Of a stretch of DNA of 64,000 nucleotides, positions 52,420-62,201 are shown one piece after another; within the stretch, counting starts at the first letter, position 1; each line of letters starts with the position of its first letter. A model generated the notes under the pieces. It was not told the origin of the DNA, ran no database searches, and saw only the letters and a list, made by a program, of their open reading frames with translations. The position numbers were made by a program, and so were the translations under genes. Source of the stretch: Sorangiineae bacterium NIC37A_2 (GTDB taxonomy: Bacteria; Myxococcota_A; Polyangia; Polyangiales; Polyangiaceae); contig NASX01000001.1 of NCBI GenBank assembly GCA_002085155.1, positions 47,630 to 111,629 of the forward strand, read 5' to 3'.

Positions 52420-53376
52420 GTGACCGAGACGTTGCTCTCGATCGAAGGGCTCGCTCGGAGCTTTGGCGGGCGCGAGGTCATCAAAGGCGTCTCGTTCCAG
52501 ATCCAAAAGGGGCAGTGCGCCGGGCTGCTCGGTCCGAACGGCGCCGGCAAAACGACGATCTTCCGAATGCTCGCGGGTGCGCTCGCGCCCACCCGCGGGA
52601 CCATTCGCATCGCCGGCCATGACCTCCGTGAGGAGGCGTCAAAGGCTCGCCGAGCGCTCGGCTACATGCCGGAGACGGGCGCGGTGTACGGGGAAATGAC
52701 CACCCTCGAGTACCTGCGATTTCGAGCGGAGCTCTCCGGGCGATGTCCTGGGAGTCGGGGTAGAGACGCCGCCGCGCGCCGCGCAGCCGAGCTGACCCAC
52801 GTCGCAGACGTCTTATCATCCCCGCTCGGCGTCCTCTCGAAAGGCTACCTGCAGCGCGTCATGCTGGCGGCGGCCATCGTCGGCGATCCACCGGTCCTCT
52901 TGCTCGACGAGCCCACCGCGGGTCTCGACCCGAATCAGGTGCTCGAGGTGCGCGCCCTGGTCGCCGAGCTCGCTCAAACAAGAACCATTATCATCTCGAC
53001 CCATGTTCTCTCCGAGGTCGAAGCTGTCTGCTCCCATGCGCTCATCTTGAGCGAAGGAAAGCTGATCGCGAGCGGCACCATCAGCGAGCTCGTTCGGTCG
53101 TCTGCCTCTTCCCGAGTCAAGATCCTCTACCTGGGCGCGCCTCCAGAAAGTCTCATCGGCTGGCTCCGCGAAAATGGGCGCTTCGTGTCCGACGAGCCGA
53201 GCGACGAAGGCCGAGCTCTGGTGTTCTCGGAGTCGGACGAGGTCCGGCGCCAGGAGGTGCTCCGGCGACTTCTGGCTCAGGGTGCGGAGGTCATAGAGCT
53301 GAGTCCGGTGCGAGCGCCTCTCGAGGCCGTCTTCGCCCAGTTGACCCAGGCGAGCGCCGAAGGAGACAAGCCATGA
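52420..53376 (+). CDS. ABC transporter ATPase (GldA-like)
   Basis: 318 aa from GTG 52420, 6 bp after the secA stop. Walker A GLLGPNGAGKTTIFRML, Walker B VLLLDEPTAGLDPNQV, H-loop IISTHVLSEVE. The ABC signature reads LSKGYLQRV rather than LSGGQ, a form common in ABC-2/GldA ATPases. The C-terminal about 80 residues are the usual DUF4162-like tail. With the next genes it forms a GldA-GldF-GldG set, known in Bacteroidetes gliding and widely found in other phyla with unknown substrate. Confidence 0.93.
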   Translation: MTETLLSIEGLARSFGGREVIKGVSFQIQKGQCAGLLGPNGAGKTTIFRMLAGALAPTRGTIRIAGHDLREEASKARRALGYMPETGAVYGEMTTLEYLRFRAELSGRCPGSRGRDAAARRAAELTHVADVLSSPLGVLSKGYLQRVMLAAAIVGDPPVLLLDEPTAGLDPNQVLEVRALVAELAQTRTIIISTHVLSEVEAVCSHALILSEGKLIASGTISELVRSSASSRVKILYLGAPPESLIGWLRENGRFVSDEPSDEGRALVFSESDEVRRQEVLRRLLAQGAEVIELSPVRAPLEAVFAQLTQASAEGDKP

Positions 53377-54122
53377 GTGGCTTCTTCGCCATCCTCAAGC
53401 GCGAGCTGCTCTCACTCTGGGTGACCCCGCTCGCCTGGGTTTTGCTCACGATCTTCTTGTTTCTCGAGGGCTCGATCTTCAACACCATCCTCCTGCATTT
53501 CTCGGCGATGCCGAGTATCGACCCCGACTCGAGCCCGATGTCGGCGTTCCTCGGGCAGAACTCGCTCCTGCTCGCGATCACGCTTCTGCTGATCTGTCCG
53601 GCCCTCTCGATGCGCACTTTCGCTGAGGAGAAGCGCCAGAAGACGCTCGATATTCTCTTGGCCTCGCCGGTCTCGGCGGCGGCCTTGGTCCTCGGCAAAT
53701 ACGTCGCGCTCCTTCTGACTTATTGCGCGTTTTGGCTGCCGACCCTGCTTTACGCCTGGGTCCTGCGAGACACCGACATCGATTGGGCGGCGCTCGCGAC
53801 CGGCTATCTCGGCATCTTCTTGCTGGGCTCGAGCTCCCTCGCTCTCGGCGTCCTGATGAGCGCGCTCGCGCCGAGCCAAATCGTGGCGCTGATGCTCGCC
53901 TCGAGCCTTGAGTTTGGCCTGTTCGTGCTCGGGCTCGGAGAGTACATCTTCGACTCAGGCTTCGGCCAAGAGCTCGGAGCCTACGTCTCGATGACGAATC
54001 TCCTCGACGAGATGTCGCGAGGCATCGTCGACACACGACGCATCGTGCTCCACACGAGCCTGACCGCGTGGGCTCTCTTCGTCTGTGTCGCCTGGATCGA
54101 AGGGCAAAGGAGCGACGCATGA
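53373..54122 (+). CDS. ABC-2 type permease (GldF-like)
   Basis: 249 aa, six TM helices: LSLWVTPLAWVLLTIFLFLE, LLLAITLLLICPALSMRTFA, YVALLLTYCAFWLPTLLYAW, GYLGIFLLGSSSLALGVLMS, and the last near ALFVCVAWIEG. MRTFAEEKRQKTLDILLASP is the cytosolic coupling segment typical of GldF/ABC-2 permeases. ATG overlaps the ATPase stop by 4 bp. Pairs with the ATPase to move an unknown substrate. Confidence 0.92.
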   Translation: MSGFFAILKRELLSLWVTPLAWVLLTIFLFLEGSIFNTILLHFSAMPSIDPDSSPMSAFLGQNSLLLAITLLLICPALSMRTFAEEKRQKTLDILLASPVSAAALVLGKYVALLLTYCAFWLPTLLYAWVLRDTDIDWAALATGYLGIFLLGSSSLALGVLMSALAPSQIVALMLASSLEFGLFVLGLGEYIFDSGFGQELGAYVSMTNLLDEMSRGIVDTRRIVLHTSLTAWALFVCVAWIEGQRSDA

Positions 54123-55585
54123 GAGGCCCCGTCTGGACGCGATTGCTCAGCGTGACAGAGAGCCCGATCCGGCTGCTCGCCGTGAGCGTGCTCCTCGCAG
54201 GGATCGTGCTCGGCGAGCTGAACTGGCTCGGGGCCGTCCGCTACAAGCGCTTCGATCTGAGCGCTCACGGAGACTACTCGCTCTCGGATGCGACGCTCGC
54301 GCTCCTCCGGGGCCAGAAGAGCGAAGTCGAGCTCATCGTCACGCTCTCGCCCGCCGATCCTTTATTCGAGCCGCTCAAACACCTGATCGACTCTTACCGT
54401 GCCACGAGCCCTCTCGTCCGGCTGACTCGGATCGATCCGGAGCGCGAGCCCCTCGCTCTCAAAGCCGCTGCGGGCAACTCCGCAGCTCTGGATCTCGCGC
54501 TCATCGCGCGCCGGGACAGCGAGCGTGTCTTCGTCACCCGGGACAAGCTCGTCCGCGTCGAACAATCCCAGGTGCGCGTCTCGATGGAACAGGCGATCTC
54601 GAACGCAATCGCCGATGTTCTCGCGGACTTGAAGGTGCGCGTCTGTTTTCCTACGGGACACGGGGAACCGAGCATCGACGACGTGGGCAAAGGAGGACTT
54701 TCGCCGCTCGCGGACCACCTGACCCATCTCGGCTACGCCCCGGAGCGGGTTCCCCTGGATGTTCCTCGTCCCGCCGCGCGTCTCCATGATTGCTCCATCA
54801 TCGTGGTCGCCGCGCCGGAGCGCCCTTATCCCCGGGAGCACGAACGCGCCCTCGAGTCCGCCCTCGAAAGGGGCGCCGCCTTCCTCGTTCTCTTGCCTCC
54901 CATCGTCAGCCCGAGCGGCACGCTGGCTCCGGCGGGCCTCGATCATCTGCTCGGGCGCTTCGGGCTCAAGCTGGAGCGCGGCTTCTTGGTCGAAGAGGAC
55001 CCAAGTCACAGACTGCCCGAAGGTATGGGTGAGCTGTTCTTCGCGAACCCCGAGCTACATCGCATCACCGATGGTCTCTCCCGCGGGGATGAGCGCCACG
55101 ACGCGCGCCCCTTGGTCGTGACCTCCGGCGCCATCACCATCATCGATCGGAGTCGGGCCGCTCCTCTGCTCAAGACGAGCGACAAAGCTCGCCTGCTTTC
55201 GGGGTTCGGGGACTTCGACTCTGCGCAGGCGACCCAAAGTTACGTCGTCGCCGCCGCCGCCGAGCTCATCGAGCCGACTCACCCGAAGGCCAGGCTCGCG
55301 CTCTTTGCCTACGGCACCTTGCTCGACTCGGTCTCAGACTTGAGTCTCGTCGCGAACAGGATCTTGCTCGAGAACTCGCTCGACTGGCTCATCGACCGTA
55401 CCCCCAAGGTGATTCTGCCGCCGCGGGCCACGAGGACACGAGAGCCCTATTTCACCGAAGAGTCCCTGAGCGCCGTCGGGCGCTACGTCCTGTTCTTCAT
55501 TCCCGGCGGAGCGGCCGCCCTCGGCGCGCTCGTGATTTTCCTCCGGAGGTCCGGAGCTCGTAAGGCCCAGGAGACGCGCTCATGA
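54119..55585 (+). CDS. GldG-like ABC-accessory membrane protein
   Basis: 488 aa from ATG 54119, overlapping the permease stop (ATGA). One TM at about 17-38 (LLAVSVLLAGIVLGELNWLG), a large periplasmic part (ABC_transp_aux-like: RVCFPTGHGEPSIDDV, IIVVAAPERPYPREHERALE, GAAFLVLLPPIVSPSGTLAP), and a C-terminal TM (VLFFIPGGAAALGALVIFLR). The start KRFDLSAHGDYSLSDATLAL is the conserved strand that opens GldG proteins. Periplasmic partner of the ABC pair; ligand unknown. Confidence 0.9.
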   Translation: MRGPVWTRLLSVTESPIRLLAVSVLLAGIVLGELNWLGAVRYKRFDLSAHGDYSLSDATLALLRGQKSEVELIVTLSPADPLFEPLKHLIDSYRATSPLVRLTRIDPEREPLALKAAAGNSAALDLALIARRDSERVFVTRDKLVRVEQSQVRVSMEQAISNAIADVLADLKVRVCFPTGHGEPSIDDVGKGGLSPLADHLTHLGYAPERVPLDVPRPAARLHDCSIIVVAAPERPYPREHERALESALERGAAFLVLLPPIVSPSGTLAPAGLDHLLGRFGLKLERGFLVEEDPSHRLPEGMGELFFANPELHRITDGLSRGDERHDARPLVVTSGAITIIDRSRAAPLLKTSDKARLLSGFGDFDSAQATQSYVVAAAAELIEPTHPKARLALFAYGTLLDSVSDLSLVANRILLENSLDWLIDRTPKVILPPRATRTREPYFTEESLSAVGRYVLFFIPGGAAALGALVIFLRRSGARKAQETRS

Positions 55586-57720
55586 AGCTCGCCACCGCAC
55601 GCGTGACCGCGCTCGTCCTGTTCACGTCAACCACCCTGCTCTTCTGGGCGATCGTGGAGACTCGCTCGCGCCCGACCACAAGCGAGCTCGAGAGCCGCAA
55701 AGATCACCTGCTCCCGGAGTTTGATTCCTTCTCTGTCCAAAAGCTCACTATCTCGCGCCCCGGCCGAGACGCGCCTCCCTTGGTCCTCGTCCGCAAAGAT
55801 GAAGAGACGGACCTGTTCTTGCTCGGGGACGAGCACGGACGCGGAGCAGATCCAGGCATATCAAGCGCGCTGCTCCGAGCCCTCGATCGTCAGAAGGTGC
55901 AGCGCAGGTACGACGCGCCGGATGACGCGCTCCTCGGGCGCCTCGCCCAGCCGGACTTCGAAGTCACGATTGTCGCCAGAGGCCGCACAACGCGCCTCCT
56001 GCTCAGCCAAGGTCAGGGGTATCTCGTCGGAAAAGTCAGCACCGAAGGAGGCGAGCCGTCCTACGTCGCGCTCGACAGCTCTCTCAGCGAGCTCCTCAGC
56101 CATGGCCCGAAAGAACTCACCGTACGCGCGCTCTTTCCGATTCCGAAGAGTGAGACCGCCGAGCTCGCCCTCAGCCGGAGCCAGCCCCCAGGGGCGGTCC
56201 GGCTCCGGCCGTCCGCCTTCGGCTTCTCCTTCGCCGAAAAAGGACAGCGCGCCGATCGGGACCTCGTCGACGCGATCTTCTTCCAGCTCGCGCAAAGTGA
56301 GCTCGTCACCATCGTCGATCGCAAGGAGGTTGAGGCGCGACAAGCGCTCGCCGATGTCCTGTTCACCGTCGAACAACGGGGCAAGAGCGGCGGCGTGAGT
56401 GAGGTCCGCTTCGGCGGACGGTGTGACGCGGCGAACGAAGAGGATACGCGCGTCTTGGCCCTCGAGCTGTCGGGGGACGAGCGCGCTGGCTGCGCTTCGG
56501 GCTCAATCCTCGCGGCGCTCTCCGTCGAGCCCACCGCGCTCGAAGATAGGAGCCTATTGCCTTTACGCGCCGACGAGATCGACCACGTCGTGATCGAGAC
56601 GGAGGCGGAGACCATCGATCTGATCCGAAAAGACTCCGCCTTCGAGGTGAGCGACGCGCGCGGTCGGCGCAGCCTAGACGCGGAAACTGGACGCCGGCTG
56701 CTCTTAGCCCTGACGAGCGCGCGGGGGATCCCTGTGTCCACGGAGAAAGGGCCCGATAAGGGAGGTGCAGGCACCAAGACCCTCCGCGTCGTCGGGCACG
56801 GCCCTTCAGATCTCGTGATCGATGAGAAGGTCATGCTCAACAGCGAGGGCGATCGCCTGCTCGCAACGCGGGCTGACGGAGTCACCTTGTCGCTCAGCCC
56901 CAAAGACGCCTCCCCCATCGTCGAAGCCGGTCTCTGGCTCGAGGACAAGAAGCTCGATCTCGGCACCGCCGAGGCGATCGAGGAGCTCTCATTTCGCACA
57001 CAGAAGGAGACGAGGAAGTTCGTCCGCTCTCCGGAGGGCTTCCGCGCCGCTCCCGACGGCCGCCTCGCCGACGCTCGCCTCGTCGAAGATTGTCTCGATG
57101 TCCTGACCCACCTCGAGGCCGCCGCCTTCTTGCCCCCGGAAAAGGCCCCGGCCGTGGCGTCACTCACGATCGAGGTCCGCCTCGCCTCCGAGCCGCAGCC
57201 GCGCTCTTTGCGCGTATTCGGACGCGAAACCGGCGGCGTGCGCGCGACACTCGACGGCGTCCCCTTCCCCTTCCTGATCGATCCCGGCCTCCTCGAAAGA
57301 CTCACCCGCTCCCTCGAAGATCGGACCCCCGCGAGCCTCGACCTCGAACAAGCAACCCGCGTCGTCCTCGAAGCGACGCAGCCGAGCCCTCGCCAAGTCG
57401 AGCTCAAGAGGATCGCTGGAGAACTGCTCGCGGTCTCCGAACGTCCCCTGCTGCTTCGCTCGGATGACCTAAGAGCGCTGCTCGAGAACCTGAACCCCCT
57501 CTGGGCGCTGCCGGACCTGACGGCTCCCCCGTCCACCCCACCGTTGCTCTCGATCCTCGTCGAGACAACTGTGGATCGCGCACCCCAGCGCCTCCGTTTC
57601 TACAAGGTGCCGAGCCAGGATTTGCGCGCGGAGGGGGACGTCGTCGCGTTCACGGACCGCTCACGCTTCGCCTTCGTCTTTGAGGAGACGGCGCTCAAGC
57701 GCGTCCTCGGCGCATTCTGA
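55582..57720 (+). CDS. DUF4340-domain protein of the Gld-like ABC operon
   Basis: 712 aa. Single N-terminal TM (ALVLFTSTTLLFWAIVE), then periplasmic repeats of the DUF4340 type: DSFSVQKLTISRPGRDAPPL, YDAPDDALLGRLAQPDFEV and, again after residue 320, ADEIDHVVIETEAETIDLI. DUF4340 proteins commonly end GldA-F-G operons in deltaproteobacteria and others, and their function is unknown. It overlaps the GldG-like gene by 4 bp. A GC-rich hairpin follows the stop without a T-tract. Confidence 0.88.
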   Translation: MKLATARVTALVLFTSTTLLFWAIVETRSRPTTSELESRKDHLLPEFDSFSVQKLTISRPGRDAPPLVLVRKDEETDLFLLGDEHGRGADPGISSALLRALDRQKVQRRYDAPDDALLGRLAQPDFEVTIVARGRTTRLLLSQGQGYLVGKVSTEGGEPSYVALDSSLSELLSHGPKELTVRALFPIPKSETAELALSRSQPPGAVRLRPSAFGFSFAEKGQRADRDLVDAIFFQLAQSELVTIVDRKEVEARQALADVLFTVEQRGKSGGVSEVRFGGRCDAANEEDTRVLALELSGDERAGCASGSILAALSVEPTALEDRSLLPLRADEIDHVVIETEAETIDLIRKDSAFEVSDARGRRSLDAETGRRLLLALTSARGIPVSTEKGPDKGGAGTKTLRVVGHGPSDLVIDEKVMLNSEGDRLLATRADGVTLSLSPKDASPIVEAGLWLEDKKLDLGTAEAIEELSFRTQKETRKFVRSPEGFRAAPDGRLADARLVEDCLDVLTHLEAAAFLPPEKAPAVASLTIEVRLASEPQPRSLRVFGRETGGVRATLDGVPFPFLIDPGLLERLTRSLEDRTPASLDLEQATRVVLEATQPSPRQVELKRIAGELLAVSERPLLLRSDDLRALLENLNPLWALPDLTAPPSTPPLLSILVETTVDRAPQRLRFYKVPSQDLRAEGDVVAFTDRSRFAFVFEETALKRVLGAF

Positions 57721-57918
57721 CCCGAGGGCCGCCCGCTCGGGCGACTCTCTCGCCCCCCGCTCATCGGCAGCTGCGTCACGGCTAGGTCCCACTGCGCCCC
57801 ACCGAGCCTCGCCCGAACCGCGTCCGGGATCGCCGGCTCCTGGTCCGGATTGCCAGTACACAAAAGCCATGCGACACGATCCGGAAACACTTCTGCGGTT
57901 CAATCGCAGCGTCAAACG

Positions 57919-58638
57919 ATGGATCCCGCCTACCTCGTCCTCCTGAGCTCTGCGGTCAGCCTGGGTATCCTCCACACGGCCATCGGGATCGATCACTCGC
58001 TGCCCTTCGTCGTGCTGGCCAAGGCCCGAGGCTGGACCCTGACCAAGACGCTCGGCGTCACCGCCCTCTGTGGTCTTCTCCACGTCCTCTCCTCGGTGAT
58101 CATCGCCGGCGTCGGGCTTTCTTTAGGGGTCGCCGTCGGCCGTATTGAGCTCATCGAGAGCGTGCGAGGCTCGACCGCTGCCTGGCTGCTCGTCACCCTC
58201 GGAACCATCTATACGGCGGTCGCGCTCTGGAAGCGCAAGGCCCACCGTACCCTCCCGCACGTCCACGGTGCCCATGGCCACGGTTCGAGTGAGCGCTGGC
58301 GCGAGCTCTCCGAGAAGGCCGATCGCGTCAGCATGCCGGCGCAGAGGCTCATGCCGGCCCTGTTCGTCATCTTCGCGTTAGGTCCCTGTGAAGCCCTGTT
58401 GCCGCTCCTTACGGCGAGCGGACTCGCCCTCACCCTTTGGCAATCCTCGGTCGTCGCGATGGTGTTCTCTTTGGCGACGGTCGGCACGATGCTCTCCGCG
58501 GTGACGATCGGGATCCTCGGCGCGGAGTTCCTCTCGAAGAAGTTCCGCTTCCAAAGAGCTCTCGGCCCCCATGCGCACACGCTCGCCGGCCTTTCTCTCA
58601 TCGCGAGCGGCCTCGCCATCCAAGTCCTCGGCATCTGA
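57919..58638 (+). CDS. NicO/UreH-like (Ni/Co-type) membrane transporter
   Basis: 239 aa from ATG 57919. About six TM helices. ILHTAIGIDHSLPFVVLAKA has H-x(6)-D-H in TM1, similar in kind to the His/Asp metal motif of Ni/Co transporters; LCGLLHVLSSVIIAG adds another His. A cytosolic loop is His-rich (LPHVHGAHGHGSSE). FALGPCEALLPLLTAS in the second half is typical of UreH/TauE-like proteins. Metal export or import is inferred; a direction cannot be read. The leader has CCGGAT and ATCCGG arms about 30 bp apart (57846-57884). Confidence 0.6.
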   Translation: MDPAYLVLLSSAVSLGILHTAIGIDHSLPFVVLAKARGWTLTKTLGVTALCGLLHVLSSVIIAGVGLSLGVAVGRIELIESVRGSTAAWLLVTLGTIYTAVALWKRKAHRTLPHVHGAHGHGSSERWRELSEKADRVSMPAQRLMPALFVIFALGPCEALLPLLTASGLALTLWQSSVVAMVFSLATVGTMLSAVTIGILGAEFLSKKFRFQRALGPHAHTLAGLSLIASGLAIQVLGI

Positions 58639-58865
58639 GCCCATCACGGAGCCAACGGAGCCGCGCGGAGCCTCTCCGAGCGTCGTGTAAGCCGGGGTGA
58701 TCCAGAGGGCCCTCCTCACCGCCTTTCGCCCTACCCAGTGGGAATCCCTCGCTTTTTCGGCTGGAGCGCAACATTATCGCCCGTCCCGAAGCTGGGCCCA
58801 CATTTCTCGGAAATTGCTGGTTGTCGCCTAGCCCGACTCCGAGAGCGTCCGTCAAACTTCCTATA
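58639..58865. other. Intergenic region upstream of the DUF1592 gene
   Basis: About 230 bp, no gene. No strong hairpin or promoter identified. CCTATAATG at the gene start region shows a TATAAT, but it overlaps the ATG. Confidence 0.35.
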
Positions 58866-60656
58866 ATGCTCTTGAGGACCGAAAAGCCCACGCGACACCG
58901 GGCCCGCTGGCTCCCTGTGCTCGTCGCGCTCGGCGTCGTGGCCTGCGGCGCCCCTTCTTCCCTCTCAGGCGACGGACATAGCGGACCGGACGGCGGTGAA
59001 GACGGCCAATATGGTCCCGACGACGGCGGCCCCGATGGCGGTGGCGGCAAGAACGGCGGAGGTTCTGGCTCTGGAGCCGGTGCCGCATCTGGCGCCGGTT
59101 CCGGTTCGGGTGCCGGAAGTGGAACGGGTTCGGGTGCAGCCAGCGGCAACGGAGGAGGCTCGAACGCTAACTCTCCCTCGCTCATGCCTGCGCGCATTCG
59201 CCGCCTCACGAACGCCGAGTACGCTCTCTCGGTCAGAGAACTGCTCGGCACCGACGTGGACGCGTCCGCCGCCTTTCCGCCCGACGCTCGCCAGAACGGC
59301 TACACGGTGAACGAAGCGCAGCGCGTCGATCCCCTGCTCGCTCTCGAGCTCGATACGATCGCGACGGAGCTCGCGGCCGACGCCCGGCCCCGTTTGAACG
59401 CCCTCGCCCCCTGCGGGAATCCCGGCGGGGAGGCCGAAAACTGCGCCCGCGCATTCATCGAGTCCTTCGGAGCCAAGGCCTATCGTCGCCCGCTCACCGA
59501 GGACGACACGGCTTCCCTCTTCGCCCTCTACCAGGCCGGAGCCGAAGGTGCCTCCTACGAAGACGGCATCGAGCTCCTCATCCGCGGTATCCTGCAGTCG
59601 CCCGGATTCCTCTACGTCACCGAGCTCGGCGAAACCTCTTCCGGCGAAACCGTCACGCTGACCCCCTATGAGACCGCATCCGAGCTCGCTTACGTCTTCC
59701 GCGGCGGTCCTCCCGACCAAGAGCTCCTCGAGGCAGCCGCGAACGGGTCACTGTTGACCCCAGACGGCCGCGAAGCTCAGGTCCGCCGTCTTTTCCAGAC
59801 GCCCGAAGGTCGAGCCCGCGCGATCCAAATCGTCCGCGAGTGGCTCGGCATCGACCGCATCCTCCAGACCGGCAAGGACACCACCTTCTATCCTGACTTC
59901 ACCGACGCCCTGCGCATCGGCTACTGGAACGAAACCGACGCGTTCGTGCGCGCGATCCTCGATTCCTCCGGAGGCAAGGTGAGCGACCTGCTCGGCTCCA
60001 CGATGAGCGTCGCTCAGCCCCCCGTCTCCGACCTCTACAAGAAACAGGGCGGCCCCGTGCGGCGAGGTCTCCTCAACCAGGGAGCCTTCCTCTCCGTCTT
60101 CGCCCACGCCAACGAGTCTGCTCCCGTCATGCGCGGCGTGACGGTGCTTCGGAAGGTCGCGTGTGTACCCGTGCCCTCCCCCACCGCGCTCACGGTACAG
60201 ATCGTGCCGCCGCTGCCCGATCCCCAGAAAACGACCCGCGAGCGCTACGCGATCCATTCGACTGATGACCAGTGTGCCCAGTGCCACTCCCTCATCGACC
60301 CGATTGGCTTCTCCTTCGAAGGCTTCGACGGCATCGGCACCTTCCGCACCACCGAGAATAACCCGCCGATCCCAGTCGACACCAAGGTCGAGATCGACGT
60401 CAGCGTCGACTTCGACGGCAAGTATGCCGACAGTAACGAGCTCGCCGCCCGCCTCGCAGAGAGTGAGACGGTCCGAGATTGCTTCGGAACGCAGGTGTTC
60501 CGAAGCGTCGCGGGTGAAGGACAAAACGCTTTGGGCTACGAGAAATCCTTCGCTGAAATGGTCGCTGGCCTCCCGGCCGAATCCCGAGGCACACTCATCG
60601 AGCTGATGGTCGCGTTCGCGCGCAGCCCTCTGTTCGTGGAGAGGAGGAATCCATGA
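58866..60656 (+). CDS. DUF1592-type lipoprotein with CxxCH motif
   Basis: 596 aa from ATG 58866 (MLLRTEKPTRHRARWLPVLV), lipobox VVAC. A long Gly/Ser/Ala linker (about 45-95) precedes the planctomycete/myxobacterial DUF1587-1595-1592-1588-1585 array: PARIRRLTNAEYALSVRELL, ARAFIESFGAKAYRRPLTED, FVRAILDSSGGKVSDLL, APVMRGVTVLRKVACVPVPS and QCAQCHSLIDPIGFSFEGFD. CAQCH could bind haem c. These proteins always pair with a DUF1552 partner; biochemical role unknown. Confidence 0.88.
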   Translation: MLLRTEKPTRHRARWLPVLVALGVVACGAPSSLSGDGHSGPDGGEDGQYGPDDGGPDGGGGKNGGGSGSGAGAASGAGSGSGAGSGTGSGAASGNGGGSNANSPSLMPARIRRLTNAEYALSVRELLGTDVDASAAFPPDARQNGYTVNEAQRVDPLLALELDTIATELAADARPRLNALAPCGNPGGEAENCARAFIESFGAKAYRRPLTEDDTASLFALYQAGAEGASYEDGIELLIRGILQSPGFLYVTELGETSSGETVTLTPYETASELAYVFRGGPPDQELLEAAANGSLLTPDGREAQVRRLFQTPEGRARAIQIVREWLGIDRILQTGKDTTFYPDFTDALRIGYWNETDAFVRAILDSSGGKVSDLLGSTMSVAQPPVSDLYKKQGGPVRRGLLNQGAFLSVFAHANESAPVMRGVTVLRKVACVPVPSPTALTVQIVPPLPDPQKTTRERYAIHSTDDQCAQCHSLIDPIGFSFEGFDGIGTFRTTENNPPIPVDTKVEIDVSVDFDGKYADSNELAARLAESETVRDCFGTQVFRSVAGEGQNALGYEKSFAEMVAGLPAESRGTLIELMVAFARSPLFVERRNP

Positions 60657-62143
60657 CCCGCCGCATTTCCGCCCCGAGTCCCATGTCACCTCTCGTCAAA
60701 CACCAAAGCTTGGTCCGCCGTTCTTTCTTGAAGTCGGTGGGCGCTGGTTTGCTCGGTTTCCCGCTGATCGACATGCTCGCCGACTCCGTCGCCCAGGCGG
60801 CGGGTGAGGCGCTGCCGCTCCGCTTCATCACCATGTACCACCCACATGGTGTCGCAGCCGAGCATTGGATCATGCGGCCGACGGACACGGAGACGAACTT
60901 CGATCTCAAGTTCGAGAACTCCTCGCTCGCGCCTTTCGACGACGCCGCGACCTACGGCAAGAGCTTCAAGGACAAAGTCCTCATCATCGAGGGCATCGAG
61001 CTGCTGTCCGGCGCCAACGGGCACGACACCGCCGCGACGATCCTGACCGGCAGTCGCGTCAGCTCGAAGCCGTCGAACGCTTCCCTCGACCAGGTCCTCG
61101 CCATCGACAAGAAGCTCGGCGCCTCCACGAAGCTGGCTTCGATCTCGCTGGCCGTCGGCTCCGACGGAAGTGAACCCGGTACGACCCTTTCCTATGGTCC
61201 CGGCGGCGCTCCGCTGCCGAAGATCATCGATCCCGTCAAAGCCTTCGATCTCTTGTTCTCGGGCTTCGTCCCGAGCGGCGATCCGAACGCCGCGGCCCAA
61301 GCCGCGCGCCAACGGGCGCTCGGCAAGAGCGTCATCGACTTCGTCCATGGCGACGTCAGCCGCCTCAAAAATCGCGTGGGTCCGCGCGAACAACAGAAGC
61401 TCGACCAACATCTCACCTCGCTCCGGGAGCTCGAGAAACAGTTCCAAGAGCAGACAGCGGGCGGTTCCTGCACGGTGCCGACGAAGCCGAACGCCTCGGC
61501 CTTCCCGGCCATCAAGCAGTATAACGGCGGAGAACCCTACTTCGACGTCATCACCGACACCTTCATCGACATCCTCGCCCAGGCCGTCGCCTGTGACGTG
61601 ACCCGCTTTGCCACCTTCTTCATGGCGGACCTCTCCTACAATGGAAATCCGCTCGGCCTTCCCGCCGACAACCACGGCGGCGTCGCGCACACCTACTCGG
61701 GCTCTTCGGCAGGGAGCGACGGCCAACCGGTCGGTAACGGCGATCCTGCAAGTTGGCTGCCCCTCGCGAAGTTCAACCGCTACAGCTACAGCAAGGTCGC
61801 TCGCTTGATGCAGAAGCTCGACGAGCTCGGGGTCCTCGACAGCACGCTGATTTACGCTTCGAGCGACATGGGCAATCCGGCCCTCCACAGCACGCGCAAC
61901 GTTCCGACGGTCCTCGCTGGCGGCGCTGGCGGCAAGTTCCGGATGGGTCGACGGCTCAAGATGCAGGCGGATTGCCCGGCTCAAAGTCCCTGGTGCAACC
62001 CGGATCAGCCCGAGTTCCGCGCTTCTCCGAACAACAAGCTCTTGGTCTCTATCGCCCAAGCCTTCGGAGCCACGGACATCACCACCTTCGGCACCCAGCC
62101 GAACCAGAGCTGGACGACCGGCGACATGGCCGAGCTCTTCTAA
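60653..62143 (+). CDS. DUF1552 secreted protein (Tat-type signal)
   Basis: 496 aa. VRRSFLKSVGAGLLGFPLID resembles a Tat signal (R-R-x-F-L-K). The body LRFITMYHPHGVAAEHWIMR, TYGKSFKDKVLIIEGIELLS, GANGHDTAATILTGS, GLPADNHGGVAHTYSG, LIYASSDMGNPALHS shares the overall pattern of the alkaline-phosphatase-like DUF1552/DUF1501 families. It overlaps its DUF1592 partner by 4 bp. Likely exported folded, in the periplasm or at the surface; substrate unknown. Confidence 0.88.
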   Translation: MTRRISAPSPMSPLVKHQSLVRRSFLKSVGAGLLGFPLIDMLADSVAQAAGEALPLRFITMYHPHGVAAEHWIMRPTDTETNFDLKFENSSLAPFDDAATYGKSFKDKVLIIEGIELLSGANGHDTAATILTGSRVSSKPSNASLDQVLAIDKKLGASTKLASISLAVGSDGSEPGTTLSYGPGGAPLPKIIDPVKAFDLLFSGFVPSGDPNAAAQAARQRALGKSVIDFVHGDVSRLKNRVGPREQQKLDQHLTSLRELEKQFQEQTAGGSCTVPTKPNASAFPAIKQYNGGEPYFDVITDTFIDILAQAVACDVTRFATFFMADLSYNGNPLGLPADNHGGVAHTYSGSSAGSDGQPVGNGDPASWLPLAKFNRYSYSKVARLMQKLDELGVLDSTLIYASSDMGNPALHSTRNVPTVLAGGAGGKFRMGRRLKMQADCPAQSPWCNPDQPEFRASPNNKLLVSIAQAFGATDITTFGTQPNQSWTTGDMAELF

Positions 62144-62201
62144 GTCGCTCCGCCGCCGTCCACTCGACAAGGGAAACTCCTGGGCTTTACGCTCTGGCTG
62201 A

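Noticed and set aside
57721..57918. Possible cobalamin or Ni/Co riboswitch before the NicO-like gene
   Set aside because: GC-rich arms and a CCGGAT/ATCCGG pair are present, but the conserved core motifs of those riboswitches are not.
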